Origin: Symsagittifera roscoffensis
Lineage: Eukaryota; Xenacoelomorpha; Acoela; Convolutidae
DNA length: 64,000 nucleotides
NCBI RefSeq assembly: GCF_963678635.1
Contig: NC_087063.1
Location: forward strand, 69,773,617 to 69,837,616
Direction: 5' to 3'
The stretch's first letter is position 1, and each line of letters starts with the position of its first letter. Under the pieces are notes generated by a model, which saw nothing but the letters and a program-made list of their open reading frames with translations, did not search any database and was not told the origin of the DNA. Shown here piece after piece: positions 21,801 to 33,400 of the stretch. A program made the translations under genes and the position numbers.

Positions 21801-23677
21801 GGTGAGAAGAGTTTTCATCTCTTCGAATCATTTCTGATGTTCTTTTGTCCATTCAAAATTATTTTGCTGTCTGAGGATGTTGTAAAATGGTCTAAACTAT
21901 AGTTGCATTTTGTATACATATTTACTTAAGAAGTTTAACATTCCAAGAAATTCTTGTATTTTTTTCTTGTTTGAAGCTGGTTGGACTTTTTTTGTATTGC
22001 GTCTATACGAGATTTTAATGGAGTTATAGTGTTTTTTTCTATAATATGTCCTAGGAATTTTACTCGTGTTAGAAAAAGGTGTGATTTATCTGGGGCTGCT
22101 TTCATGTTTTTCTTGCAGTAAAAATTGATGATATTTTTCTAAGACTGTAAACATTTCGTCTTTTGTTTGTCATTGATAAAAACATCGTCTAAATATATAA
22201 TTGCATTTTTATTTAGTATTAATGGTCTGAAAATTTTACTCATAAATGCTGAAAAAGCTGCTGGTCCTATGGAAATTCCATAGAATAATCTATTAAATTC
22301 GTCTTGTTGATTTCCAATAACAAATTGTGTTTATCGTCGTGATTGTTCATCTAATGGCATTTGATTGTATGCACTATTAATATCTGCGGTTGTGAAATAT
22401 TTACCATTTATCTTTGTTAAGATAACTTGTATGGGTTCAATAGGCCAATTGCATTTTGATTCGTCAATTAGTGAATTGAGGTATCTAGCGTCTAAAACTA
22501 TTTTTAGTGATTCACCTTTTGCTAGAATGATAACAGGGTTAATGAAGGTGTTTTCTTTTGGTTGCTCTTCTTTATTTACTGGTGAGATAATTTCGTATTG
22601 TTCTAAAATATCAAGTAATCGGTTTACCTTTGTCGTGTAAGTGAATCGGTACTTTACTTGCTCTTTGTTTTTTAATGGGAGGTAAAGTCAGGTTTTAATG
22701 GAAGGTGTAGTGATGAACTAGTTTTTCCAACGTCAAATTTTGATGTTGCATAAACTGTTGAATGTTTTAATAGATGTTTTGCTAATTTATCAAATTCATC
22801 GTGTGTGATTTGTGAGTGTTGAAAATTAAACATTGTTAAAAATTTTGTTGTTCTTTTGTGTAATTTGTTATATTGAATATCGGTTTAAAATATGGTGTTT
22901 TTGTGAAATAATCTGTGTTTCTTTTTTCATTACTTATTATATTATTTATGGATAATTCTTCGTCAAGAATTGTTGATTGGCAAATATCTAATAGTTGTAA
23001 TATATTATCTACCCGATATGCTAACCGTTTATTTTTGTGAGAATTTTTTGAATTGGTTCAATAGGCCAAATACATTAAGATTCATCAATGAGTGAATTGA
23101 GATATCTTGCATCTAGAACTAATTTTAATGATTCTCCTTTTGCTAGGATGATAACGGTGTTTATGAATGTGTTAACTTATGGTTGTTTTTCTTTATTTAC
23201 TGGAGAGACGATTTAATTTTGTTCTAGTATTTCAAGTAATTGGTTAATTTCATCCTGCAAGTGAATTGGGACTTTACTTGCTCGTTGTTTTTTCAAAACT
23301 GCGTCAGTTTTTAGGGGTCAATGTAATGGTGAACTTTTTTTCCCACGTCAAATTTTGATGTTGCGTAAATTTTTTGGTACTTTAATAATAGGTAAGCTAG
23401 TTGTTTGAGTTCTTCTTGTGTTATTTGAGAAATTTGGAAATTAAACATTGTTAAAAATTTCTGCTGTTCTTTTTATATTTGGAAATTCGAAATGTTGGTG
23501 TGAAATAGGGTGTTTTTGTGAATTTTTCTGTGTTTCGTTTTTCATTGATTAAAGTATTATTAATTGACAATTCTTTATCAAGAATTGTTGATTGACTTAT
23601 ATCTAATAGTTGCAAAATACTTTTTACTCTATACACTGTTTCTTTTGTGGGAGAAACTGTTGCGTTAGTTTCACAAA
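21801..23677 (-). pseudogene. reverse transcriptase region of pol
   Basis: Element-sense frames show LVLDARYLNSLIDES (about 22460-22505), TADINSAYNQMPLDE (about 22345-22395), an intact YLDDVF active-site motif (about 22179-22198) and FLGHIIEKNTITPLKSRI (about 22000-22060), all diagnostic of Ty3/Gypsy RT. Stops such as the one after DEQSRR and several frameshifts inactivate it. The finger-domain portion is present twice (see the 621-bp duplication). Confidence 0.85.
22436..23677 (-). repeat. old 621-bp tandem duplication of the RT N-terminal part
   Basis: TTCAATAGGCCAA occurs at 22436 and 23057, and the following 600 bp match at that offset with roughly 20% differences by eye (both copies run through LACTTTACTTGCTC-like DNA, CGTCAAATTTTGATGTTGC and AAATTAAACATTGTTAAAAATTT). 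The copy nearer 22436 joins correctly to the RT active site. Divergence is larger than between the LTRs, so this duplication, or a recombination between two diverged elements, may predate the insertion. Confidence 0.8.
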
Positions 23678-24144
23678 AACCTAAGATTCCTAGTGGTAAG
23701 GTTATTTTATATGGAGAATTATTTTATATGTATAGAGAAATCGTACCAGAGCTTGAGTCTTTCATGTATTTAATGGATGAAATTGTTACTCGAAAAAATT
23801 TGTGAATTGGTCTGAGTTCAAGGTCGGACATAAAGAGATGTTGTTTGTTTCGCTCTTTATCAAATTGGTGAACTTGTTTGATTGAAAAGTTATACATGTT
23901 TCCTGATGGTGGTTTCAGATGTTTTTGTTCTTGATTATTTACCGGTTGAAATTTTGAGAAAATTGGTGCTTATTTGTTTATTCTTTGAAAAAATGTCAGA
24001 GAGGTGTTTTTGATTCTTGTGTATTTGTCTTTTATATGTATTTTACTATTTAAGATTTTTTTTTGTTGGTATATCTTTAGTTACAAATTGGATTCCAATG
24101 ATATTGTGTTTTATATCAGTGATACGGAATGCTTGTTTAAATGA

Positions 24145-24417
24145 TTAGCTCTTGATTTTTTTTTGTTCCATTGTTCGAGTGGGAACAAGGAAAAGTTGTA
24201 TTTTTCCATAGTTTGTTAAGGTTGATCCTTGTGCGGTTGTTAATTTACTTGTTGTTTTGAAAGGTATCAATTGTGGATGTAAAATTTCGATTTCATTCCA
24301 AGTGGGAATAGTTATTATATTGGATTCTGCTCCAGAATCGATTAAAAATCTATTGCAAGGTCTGATGTTTGCAATTGTTTGAATTTTGGATTTTCTAAAA
24401 GAAGTGGAAGTGTCCAT
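24145..24417 (-). pseudogene. retropepsin-type aspartic protease
   Basis: A 90-codon open frame contains FLIDSGAESNIITIP (catalytic DSG at about 24326-24340) followed by LTTAQGSTLTNYGKIQLFL, the usual layout of a retroviral-type protease flap and core. It would cut the gag-pol polyprotein. The frame ends where the distal half of the protease should be, so the domain is truncated by a frameshift near 24145. The ORF just upstream in element sense (24465-24734) is a Lys/Arg-rich linker with a run of six Arg. Confidence 0.75.
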
Positions 24418-24734
24418 TTTTTTCTTTTTGCAAATATGTTTCTTTTTGTATATTTTGATATATTTTATTTGTGTTTTGGCATTCTGTGGGTTTTTCTTCT
24501 GCGCCTTCTTCTACTATTTTTTGCATTTTTTCCTTTGTTTTTTTTATTGGATATAGTCCTTGTATAATAGTTTAAAAGAAAATGGTCATGATTTTGATAT
24601 ATGTGAGAATGTATCGGTTGTTCATATATATTAGGCTCATAGTCATTTTCAACGCTTATCATGTTACTTGAAATTGTGTTTTCTTTATCACTTTCGCTAT
24701 CTGTGAACTCGCAATTGATGTTGTTTAATTGCAA

Positions 24735-26288
24735 TTCTGTGCTTTCGTTATTATCAATGCTGGAGTGTCTGGTTGAGTATCTTCAGTTTACTGTACTTAA
24801 CTTAATTGTCTTTGATGTTTAGATGTAATACTCCTATAATTTTGTTGTGAATTATGATAACCTGTTTTATTCCTATGTGGTGATTGGGAGTAGTTTCTTT
24901 GTCTGTTGTTTAAGCTTGAACTTCATTCTGTTTTGTGAAATTTTGCGTGATCTTTTGTGATAGTTTTTATATTTTGATCTACTGTTTGAGTAATCGCGTG
25001 ATCGATTGTTTTGATATCTAGAAATTCAATTGTTTGAATAGTTTCTATTTCGATCGTTAGAATAATTTCTGTATCGGTTGTATGAAGAGTTTCTGAATAT
25101 TTTACTTGAATATTTCCTATTTTTAGAATTTGAAAAGGATCTGTCGTTTGACGAAAATTTGGGTTGATTTGAATTTGATCTTGAATAGTTAATTTGATAT
25201 TGACTATTTTGACTATGTGATCGACTATACCTGTTTTGTGCGAAGTTTTGTGAATTTCTTTGGTATGGTGATCGTCCTCTATAATTTGTATTTTACGATG
25301 ATTATTGTCTAGAGTAATTGCAGTTATTTGGAATTGGTTTTTCTGAACTATTATTACTATGAATTTTTTTATTAGGTAGTTTTTGATCTTTCTTCATGTA
25401 TTGATGAAAAGATTTGTTGGTTTCTCTATGTTTTTGTGATTTATTCCGATTATCTTGTTGCTTTTGTCTGCACTCAGCAATACTGTGTCCGCATCGTTGA
25501 CAATAATTACACCATTTTTTGAATGATGGTTTGCCTTTGAAATTAAAGTTTTTTTCGTAAATTTTTAAAATTCCGGTAATTTTTTCGGATAAACCAGTAT
25601 CAGAGTCGTTGATAATTTTTAATTGTGAAATAGTGGTTTGGATGTTGTTTTTTGCATATTGTAATTTTAGTTTTTCCGTTTTTTTCTATTTTCATCGTAA
25701 TTTTTGCTCGTTCTAGTTTATCTACTAGTTTCCTAAAATCTAAATCTGGCTCTCGGATTGAGGAAGGATGTGATGTTCTCTTTTTTTTTTGCTATTTTTC
25801 GCAATTGAGGTGTTAGAGTCATCATTAGGATTTCTGTCAATTTTGTATTTTTATAATCATGAGTCTTAAGTGAATATGCTTTTCTGACTAAAGTTTCTAC
25901 TCTTACTGCAAGTTGTTTTTTTTTGTTTCATTGGTTAGTCTACGAATTTCCTTGCATAAAATTCTTTGATGTTGTTCGTTTCTTTCTGAACCGACCATTT
26001 TTGAAAAATCCTGTGTGAATTTTTTCCAAGTGACTTTATTTCTATAAGTAAAACTGAAAACCATTTTTGTGCTGCGCCGTCAAGTGTAGTTTGGATTAGA
26101 GCTGTGCGTCTATGTATCCAATTCGTGTTTACTTGTTCAGGTCCTGTATTTAGAATTAATTTTGCTGTGACTGCGTTCAGATAATCTTCTTCAGAGTATT
26201 CTGGATCTGTGCCTGTGAATACCATTAGTGGTTTATTTGATGCTATTGAAGATCCACCCATTAGGTATGGATTGATAGTCATTTTTAG
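24735..26288 (-). pseudogene. gag, capsid C-terminal part, zinc knuckle and RS-rich tail (copy A)
   Basis: From an ATG at 26282 the capsid part reads KPLMVFTGTDPEYSEEDYLN and LDGAAQKWFSVL, the Trp/Phe-bearing core of Ty3/Gypsy capsids. After frameshifts comes a segment ILMMTLTPQLRK and then a CCHC knuckle at 25470-25511 (C-x2-C-x4-H-x4-C, context CNYCQRCGHSIAEC). Downstream is an Arg/Ser/Asn-rich tail (25050-25250). The upstream N-terminal part of this gag is cut off by the BEL element at 26289 and resumes at 35461. Confidence 0.8.
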
Positions 26289-26737
26289 TGTTAATGCTAC
26301 ATAGCATTACAGTATGAAAGTATAGTATAAAGCCAGTATAGTTGCTTAGCAATATCAGCTATATAGCTCAGCGTATACATAGTGGGTTCCGGGGAGTTCG
26401 GCGTGGGTTCGATTCTCACCTAAGTCGTTTCATTTGAGAATCCTATTTGAGCCGAACCTGACAGAACATAAAATGCTAATATTTTAATCGGTTCAAAATT
26501 GGTTTGCAATTGAGTTTCTGTTAATTAAACTGCGTGAATTAAGTATGAACTCATTGTGAAAAAACACATAAATCACACAAATCAGGGCATGAACAAGCCC
26601 ACTTTTTAACTTGATACGTGTAATGTTGTTGCTAATTCCGTGCAATAAAAAATTACTAAAATTCGCCGTTTATTGATTTTCTTGAGTTAAACCGATTCTG
26701 TTTCCTGTTTTTATAAGTTATAAAAAAGGCCAGAATA
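26289..26737 (+). repeat. 5' LTR of the nested BEL element
   Basis: Begins TGTTAATGCTACATAGCATT, which contains the perfect hairpin TAATGCTA-CA-TAGCATTA up to one changed base in this copy, and ends AGAATA. It contains a possible internal Pol III-type pair: TATAGCTCAGCG (A-box-like) and GTGGGTTCGATTCTCAC (B-box-like with a complete T-arm) near 26352-26420. Compared with the 3' LTR it lacks a 15-16-bp tandem duplication of the GGGGAGTTC phrase. Confidence 0.95.
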
Positions 26738-26740
26738 TTT

Positions 26741-26758
26741 TGGTGCCGCGACTCGGGA
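26741..26758 (+). promoter_or_regulatory. primer binding site of the BEL element
   Basis: TGGTGCCGCGACTCGGGA starts three bases after the 5' LTR. A PBS begins with TGG because it pairs with the CCA end of a tRNA. The tRNA species was not assigned. Confidence 0.85.
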
Positions 26759-26789
26759 ACACACAACTGAGGACCGACCCGAACACAAT

Positions 26790-26960
26790 TTAATGCGAGC
26801 TCGAATTGAATCAAGGAACGACCCCTGGCGACCTCAAATTGAAGCAAGGAACGACCCCTGCACAATTTTGTGCGACCTCAAATTGAAGCAAGGAACGACC
26901 CCTGCACAATTTTTAGCGACCTCATTCTCCAAAACAAGGAGCCCTCCACAATTACGTGTG
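26790..26960 (+). repeat. minisatellite in the BEL leader
   Basis: Four imperfect direct repeats of about 43-46 bp built around GCGACCTCAAATTGAAGCAA and GGAACGACCCCTG. The two central copies are nearly identical; the first and last are diverged. It lies just downstream of the PBS, where packaging or dimerisation signals usually sit. Confidence 0.85.
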
Positions 26961-27800
26961 ACCACAATTCAAAACAAAGCCGACAAGCCAGAAGGCCGAC
27001 ATCACACAAGGCGGAAAGTGGTTTTTCTGTGGAATCTTCGTGTACTTTTAGACTTCCTGCAAAAAACTTGTAAGATCGAACCTGTGCTTTCAACTAACTT
27101 TTAGACTCTAATTTGTGCTATTTTTAACCAAAAAAAACTACTTTTTTGATTATCAGTGCTATAAAATTACATACGATGTTGTTAATTGCAAACCGATTAA
27201 GACCGTACTAGATACCTAATCCTAGTTCATACCCAGTACCCTATTACCCCAGGATAATCTCGAACCCAAAAAATTTTGTGAAAAAAAAAAATTCAGAAAA
27301 TCATCCAAAAAAATTTTTGCAAAAAAAAATAAATAAAATTTTCAAAAAAAAAAAATTTCTCGAAAAAAAAAAATTATTCCAACTTTTCCCAAAACTTTCA
27401 CTGACAAAAATTATTTTTTTTTTGCCCGAATTTAGAGCAAAATCGGAAAACACCGTTTTCGTCTCGCCCGTTCAAACGTTTAAACCGTCAATCGTGTCGA
27501 GCAAGTTTTTTGAGTGAATCCCTACCTCGGTTTCCTCCAGTGGTTGGATAAACTTTAAAAAATTTGCTCGGCCCGCCCCGTTTTCGGCCGCATACCGCCG
27601 CGACCGTTACTACTACCGTTTCGCCGTAACGTCGTTGAGTTTAACCGATAAACCGTACGCGTTAACTTAAATAGTACTGAATTCAAGCCTTAGCAAAACC
27701 TTACAAAACCCTCAGCTAAGGGTTCTTAAAGTTCTTATCGTGATAATTTTTTTTTTCATTTCTATGTGACGACTTTACATCAACAGACTCCTTAAATTGG
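26961..27800 (+). other. BEL leader, A-rich then CG-rich
   Basis: From 27270 to 27440 there are long A-runs and T-runs; the 79-aa ORF there is Lys-rich chance translation. From 27560 to 27660 the DNA turns CpG-rich (GCCCGCCCCG, CGGCCGCATACCGCCGCGACCG), which stands out from the whole neighbourhood and may mark an internal promoter or an unmethylated regulatory patch. No ORF is supported. Confidence 0.45.
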
Positions 27801-28484
27801 TTGCCATTAAAACAATCGTATCGCTTATCACTCTCAATGGTGTTCATCGTTGCTGCGAGTTCTCTCCATCACTCCGTAAATACATTACCATTAACTCTAC
27901 AAAAACGCCTCGACGACACTTTTAAAGCAGTTCCAGGTTTAAGCTTTAATTTGAATGCAAATAACCGGCAAAAGACTGTTCAATATCTTTTAAGCAATTC
28001 CCCAAAATAAATGGTAGAGAGAAAATTTAAAATTTGGCATGATGTTATAAACAATTAATTGAGCAAGCATAGATCAAACAGCGATAACCCACTTACACCC
28101 GAAAGTCTGATTAAAATTTTAGAAGACTATAAAAACAAAATATCAGCCATTGTTTACGTACACCGTCAAAATACCCCTAATATTTACGGACGTTTGGTTG
28201 AAACGGGAATATTAACAATTAATGTAACCAAACATTTAATATCAAAAAAGAAAGCTAGCAATAAAGAATTAATTCGTAAGCTTATTTTAATTCATCCTCC
28301 GGCGTTTTTAGAAATAAAAAATTTGAGAATCATTCGACGTTATTTCCCCAATCTGTCCGAACTTAACAATAAAGTTAAAAGTCGTCAACCAAGTTCAAGG
28401 AAAAGAAAAGCAGATAAGCAAAAGATTTCACAAATGACAACAGTCGAAGAATATTTAACATTTTTTAGGCATCATAAACCTTGA
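27801..28484 (+). pseudogene. pre-gag ORF of the BEL element, about 228 codons, unknown function
   Basis: One frame is open from about 27747 to 28484 except for TAA at 28008 and TAA at 28056. There is no ATG at its beginning; an acceptor-like CATCAACAG just upstream (ending near 27786) would allow a spliced start. The N-terminal part is hydrophobic (SLSMVFIVAASSLHH), and the C-terminal part is basic and helical (LIRKLILIHPPAFLEIKNLR) ending in a Lys/Arg-rich block (SSRKRKADKQK). BEL/Pao elements normally go directly from leader to gag, so a separate coding frame here is unusual. No family recognised; the third codon positions and homologues would have to be examined to confirm coding. Confidence 0.4.
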
Positions 28485-28685
28485 TTTTTTTTGATTAGTT
28501 AAATTCATCTTTATTTTCAATCTTGTAGTTTGTTGTCCTTCTTTTCCGTAGGCAACGAGAATTGTAGGGGTCTTGCGAGGATCCTCTCGTTCGGTATAGG
28601 ACGCGGCTACTTGAATTGACTCTAGTTTGATTCCGTCAACCGACACTATTTTTTTTTGCTCTTATTTAGAAACAAATAGTTCAAA

Positions 28686-30415
28686 ATGGAGCATGATCTC
28701 GGCCAGAAGCTAAACAAAATTTATCTTGCCAGGAAAGAGTTAGAAACAAATTTTTTCGATTACCATGCCAAAATTACGGAATATAAAAATGCGAATGATA
28801 GACCAGCTAAAATTGAAACGTATATAGAAAAATCTAGCATTTGCTTACAAAAAATTATAGAGAAAAATGATGAGCTTAAATCTTTGTCTATGCACAGCAA
28901 CAACGCTGCTGAAACAATAAATCAACTTGAGTTTTACCTAGGATCTACCACTGCAAAACATGACGATGTATTAGGTCTAGCTAAAAATTACTTTCAAATT
29001 AAAAATCAAGAGGACCAGGTAGCAACTGCGCGAACCCCAACGCCAAGCGAATCCGTCCGTTCCAAGAAACCCCTTTCACAGCGTTCTAAGATTGCATCAA
29101 TGACTTCGAGTGAGCGTCGAAGAGAAGCAGCCCTTGCAAAAATTAGACGCGAGGAAGTTGAACGCCAAGTAGAGGCTAAGCTTCGTTTGAAAAAGCAAGA
29201 GATCCAGATTCAGTCGATGAAGGGTCAATTTGATCTTGATGTGGTTGTAGAGGAAAGCCGTCAAAAGCTAGCTGAAGCAACTATCGAAGAGGCTGAATAT
29301 CTGGAAGACGCCTCTGAAGTTTGTGAACTTCGTCGTAGCAGATCGAAATTGGCAATGGCCGTTCAGGAGAACCAAACGGAGGAAGACAGGACAAGAAGTT
29401 GGGTGAACAATCAATTCCCAACTCAGGAGATAGTTCAGCCCGTGGCGCCAGTCCAAATTGTCAATCGGGAACCAGCTTCTGAGTTCTTGTCATGTTCAAG
29501 TATTGAACCGCCTTTCAGTAGAAATCTGACGATAATTAATAACTCACATCCATTTGCTGATTATTTCGAAACCACGTGTATTAACTCACAGAGTGTTAAC
29601 GTCCCTCATACATCAAATACAAGTGTCCGCATGCCAAACCCAAAGTTAAACAGTACGTATGAGCCACAGGAACAGTTACCTTTGACTAAGCTATACAACT
29701 ACAACCCTTTGATGCAGAGTAGTTTTCATCATTCTAATATCCCGACGAGCTCAATGCCCATTGCTCAACAAACCTTTTTCCCAAGTAATTCCGCAAATTT
29801 TGTGTACCAACCGCTTTTACCAACTAACGTTGGTCCTCTCAATCCTCCAACAGTCACCTTCTCCCCTAACTTATATTATGTCACACAGCCATCGAATGTT
29901 CAACCATTCTCTAGCGGAGGAACAACTTTTTGTGTCGGTGATCCTAAAACTTTAGACGCCGCAATCTATTGAAAACCGTGGATGGCGCCTTATACAAATG
30001 AGAACAAACAATATGGCCCATTTACGTCCTAGGGCAGTAAACCAATCACAAATCAAGATCTAGCTGAAATCTTGACACTGAGCCAGAAAGGTCCCTTGCC
30101 TGAATGGAAATTGTCTTCTTTCGACGGGAATCCGTTGCAGTGGCCTTAATGGTTTGGTCAGTTTAAAAGTGCAATCGATGCAAAAGTTTTAAGTGATGAT
30201 GTCAAACTGACATATCTCAAAACTCTCGTTTCAGGCAAAGCGAAGAATGCAATTGCCGAATTCGCTTACAGTGGAGTATTCTACAAGGACGCTTTGAAAA
30301 CTCTAGAGAGGAAATTTGGACAACCACAGACAATTGTGGCAGCTCATCTTGAAAAACTTTCGAATTTTCCACCTCTCAAAATGCACAATTCAGAAAGCAT
30401 TTATCAGTTTCGCTT
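28686..30415 (+). pseudogene. BEL gag
   Basis: Open for 428 codons from ATG at 28686 to TGA at 29970. It continues in the same frame past TAG 30030 and TAA 30147 to a frameshift near 30405. N-terminal region is a coiled-coil, Glu/Lys-rich (residues about 150-220: RREEVERQVEAKLRLKKQE), followed by a Pro/Asn/Ser-rich stretch. After the stops comes LPEWKLSSFDGNPLQWP and DDVKLTYLKTLVSGKA, the conserved BEL/Pao capsid-type segment (DUF1759-like). In this superfamily gag and pol are usually one continuous ORF, so the stops and shift are lesions rather than a programmed boundary. Confidence 0.85.
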
Positions 30416-33400
30416 CCTGTATATCCAGTCTTGTCGCAGTTTTAAAATCGTTAGGATATGAGTATGACTTGAAGAGTACATCCGTTTTGAATCAAGTTAT
30501 TTCAAAATTGCCTCCAAATATGAAAGAGTCATGGTCTCTCCACTCTGCAAAGAAATGTTGGAGACAGCCAACCGTTTTAGACTTTAATGAGTGGCTCCGC
30601 GACAAGGCTGAGGCACATGAGCTTATGCGTGTGAGTCAGAATAAGTCACGACCTGAGGAGACTCCAAAGACTGGTTTCCATAAACCACCTACAAAAGTTT
30701 TTGCCGCTGCTTTAAAAGTTAAAAAACCAATTTATGCTCCGTGCCTCCAGTGCAATGGTAAACACCCACTCTGGAGTTGTTCTGTGTTTAAGGAAAAGAA
30801 CCCAACTCAACGAGCTCCATTCTCCGCACAAAATAGGTTGTGTTTTGCTTGCTTTCAACCTGACCACATGTTCCGAAAATACCCTAAAGCCCGCAAATGC
30901 ACTAAGCCTGATTGTGAAAGCACCCATAATGTCTTGTTACATGGTGCTGAGAAAGTTTTCAGCGTAAGGTCTGCAAACAAAGAGTTAAACAATAGCAATA
31001 AAGCAAGCTATTCGAAATCAAACAGTACCGCCCCGCCGAACCGGAATAAGCCGCAAACTTCGTCATCAAACGTAGCCGGTTCGTCGTCTTACAAGAAACT
31101 TACGGGACTCCTTCCTGTGCTTCAATTGGAAATAAGTTCACACACAGATGTGACCACTGCTCTTGTAATGTGGGATTCCTGTTGTACCCACTCATGGGTC
31201 TCGGCGAGCCTAGCACAGCGTTTAAATTTAACTGGCCAACAGCTAGATATTCTGGTAAACGGCTTCAATTCGACGGAATCCGTTCCCACGCAACAAGTCG
31301 AAGTGAATATTTTTGCCAAATTCGACCACCATGAATACTCGTTTAGGGTTACACCGTTTGTGAAAGACAGTTTGAGCGTTGGTTCCGAAACCATTGACGT
31401 TACCATTCTCCAAGACAGGTTTCCACATCTGCAGCCATTTAAACCTATTGTCTACAACTATTCCGACATTGAGATGATATTAGGGCAGGATGTCTTTCAT
31501 GCAATCAAGCCTCTCGAATACTTCCAAGGACGAAATCAAAACACTCCTGTCGCTGTCCGTATGCCCATTGGCTGGGTTCTCAGTGGCCCACTTCCATCAC
31601 CAATTGGTGTTCGAGCCACCACTTTCAAGTGCAATGTTGAGGACGTAGCACTTGCCGACCAAGTGAAGAAATGGTACGAGCTAGAGTCGTATGGCACGTT
31701 TAAACAAGCTGATCCCCGTTCCTCAGCTGATAAACGTGCACAAAAAATTCTTGACTCAACCACGATTCATGATGGCAGTCGTTATATTGTCGGAATGCTC
31801 TGGGCTGATGACAACATTCATCTTCCCGATAACTTTTACGCTTCGTTGGTCCAGTTTAAGTCTCTTGAAAAGCGTCTAGAGAAAGATTTAAACCTGAAAA
31901 CTCAATACGCATCAGATATCCGAAGTGATGTCGAGAAGGGTTACGTGGTCCCGGTTAGCCCTCACGACTCAAAAAACCGTTCAGACCGAGAATGGTACGT
32001 ACCGCACCACCCAGTTTTAAATCCGATCAAACCCGGCAAAGTTCGGCGCGTTTTAAACGGTGCTTCTAGGTTTCACGGCAGTTCACTGAATAACTCCCTT
32101 CTCGTCGGCCCCGATCTGCTTCAGAACCTTTTATTCGTTTTAATGCGCTTCCGAGAGCACAAATACGCAATTTCCGCAGATATCGAAGGCATGTTTATGC
32201 AGGTCGGCTTACTAGAAAGCGATCAACGTTCCTTGCGTTTTTTGTGGCGGGAGGACCCCACATCAGATGTGAGTGTATTTCAATATACAAGGCATATATT
32301 TGGAGCGAAAGATTCTCCGACATGTGCTAACTATGCTCTTCGCCGAACAGCCGTCGATAACCAAGATCGTTACCCCCGATGCCGCTTACGCCGTGCTTAA
32401 CAACTCTTACATGGATGACTACCTTGGGTCTGTGAAAAACCCAGAAACTGCTTTAAGGTTAAGTCGCAGTTTAGTTGAACTGCTTAAGTTGGGTGGGTTT
32501 AACCTTACAAAATTTATTAGCAACGTTCCCAATTTGTCTTCGAAACTAAATCCCCCTAAGACCAGCGCTAACAACAGTAAGGAAATTTTTACCGCTGCGA
32601 TTAATCCGGAAACCGCATCGCATGTTCTCGGTCTCAAATGGGACCACGTCACCGATACGTTGGTTGTGAGCAGACGAGTCAACCGCGAACTCAAAGACTC
32701 TGTTACGCAGCGATCGGTCCTTAGTTTTGTGTCCTCCGTGTTCGACCCCATAGGTCCTGTCGCCCCGTAGACTGTACGCGCACGTTTGTTACTGAAAAAT
32801 ATCTGGAGATTGAGTGGCCAACAGTGGGACGACCCACTGCCAATTGAGTTGTGCCGCAGATTCACTGAATGGCACTCTGGCTTGCCAGTTTTAGGGCAGC
32901 TCAAAATACCTCGTTGCTATTTTGACTTCTCAGTAGATGAGGTTGAGCTGCACATGTTCGGTGATAGCTCATTGGACGTTTTCTGTTCTGTAGCATTCCT
33001 TCGAGCTCAGAAAAACGCCTGTTCCAAATGTCAACTAGCGTTTGTTTTCGGTAAAGCAAGAGTAGCCCCGATGAAGATGCTTTCAATTCCGAAGTTGGAA
33101 CTTCAGGCTGCGCTTCTTGCCAGTCGCCTGAAGGATGATATCGAGAAAGCTCTGACACTGAGTATTTCCAAAGTGTTCATGTGGACTGACAGCACAACAG
33201 TCCTTCAGTGGTTGAACTCGACAAGCAAACAGCCCGTGTTTGTAGCCAATCGAGTAGCCGAGATTCTGGAGTCAACATCAATTGACCAATGGTTCCATGT
33301 TTTGAGTGGAGACAACCCCGCTGACACCGGAACTAGAGGTATTACTGCTGACTCCCTCAAGCAAAGCAGTTGGGTAAACGGCCCTTCCTTTTTGAAAACT

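Noticed and set aside
27278-27517. 79-aa Lys-rich ORF in the BEL leader
   Set aside because: It is a translation of long A-runs with no conserved character.
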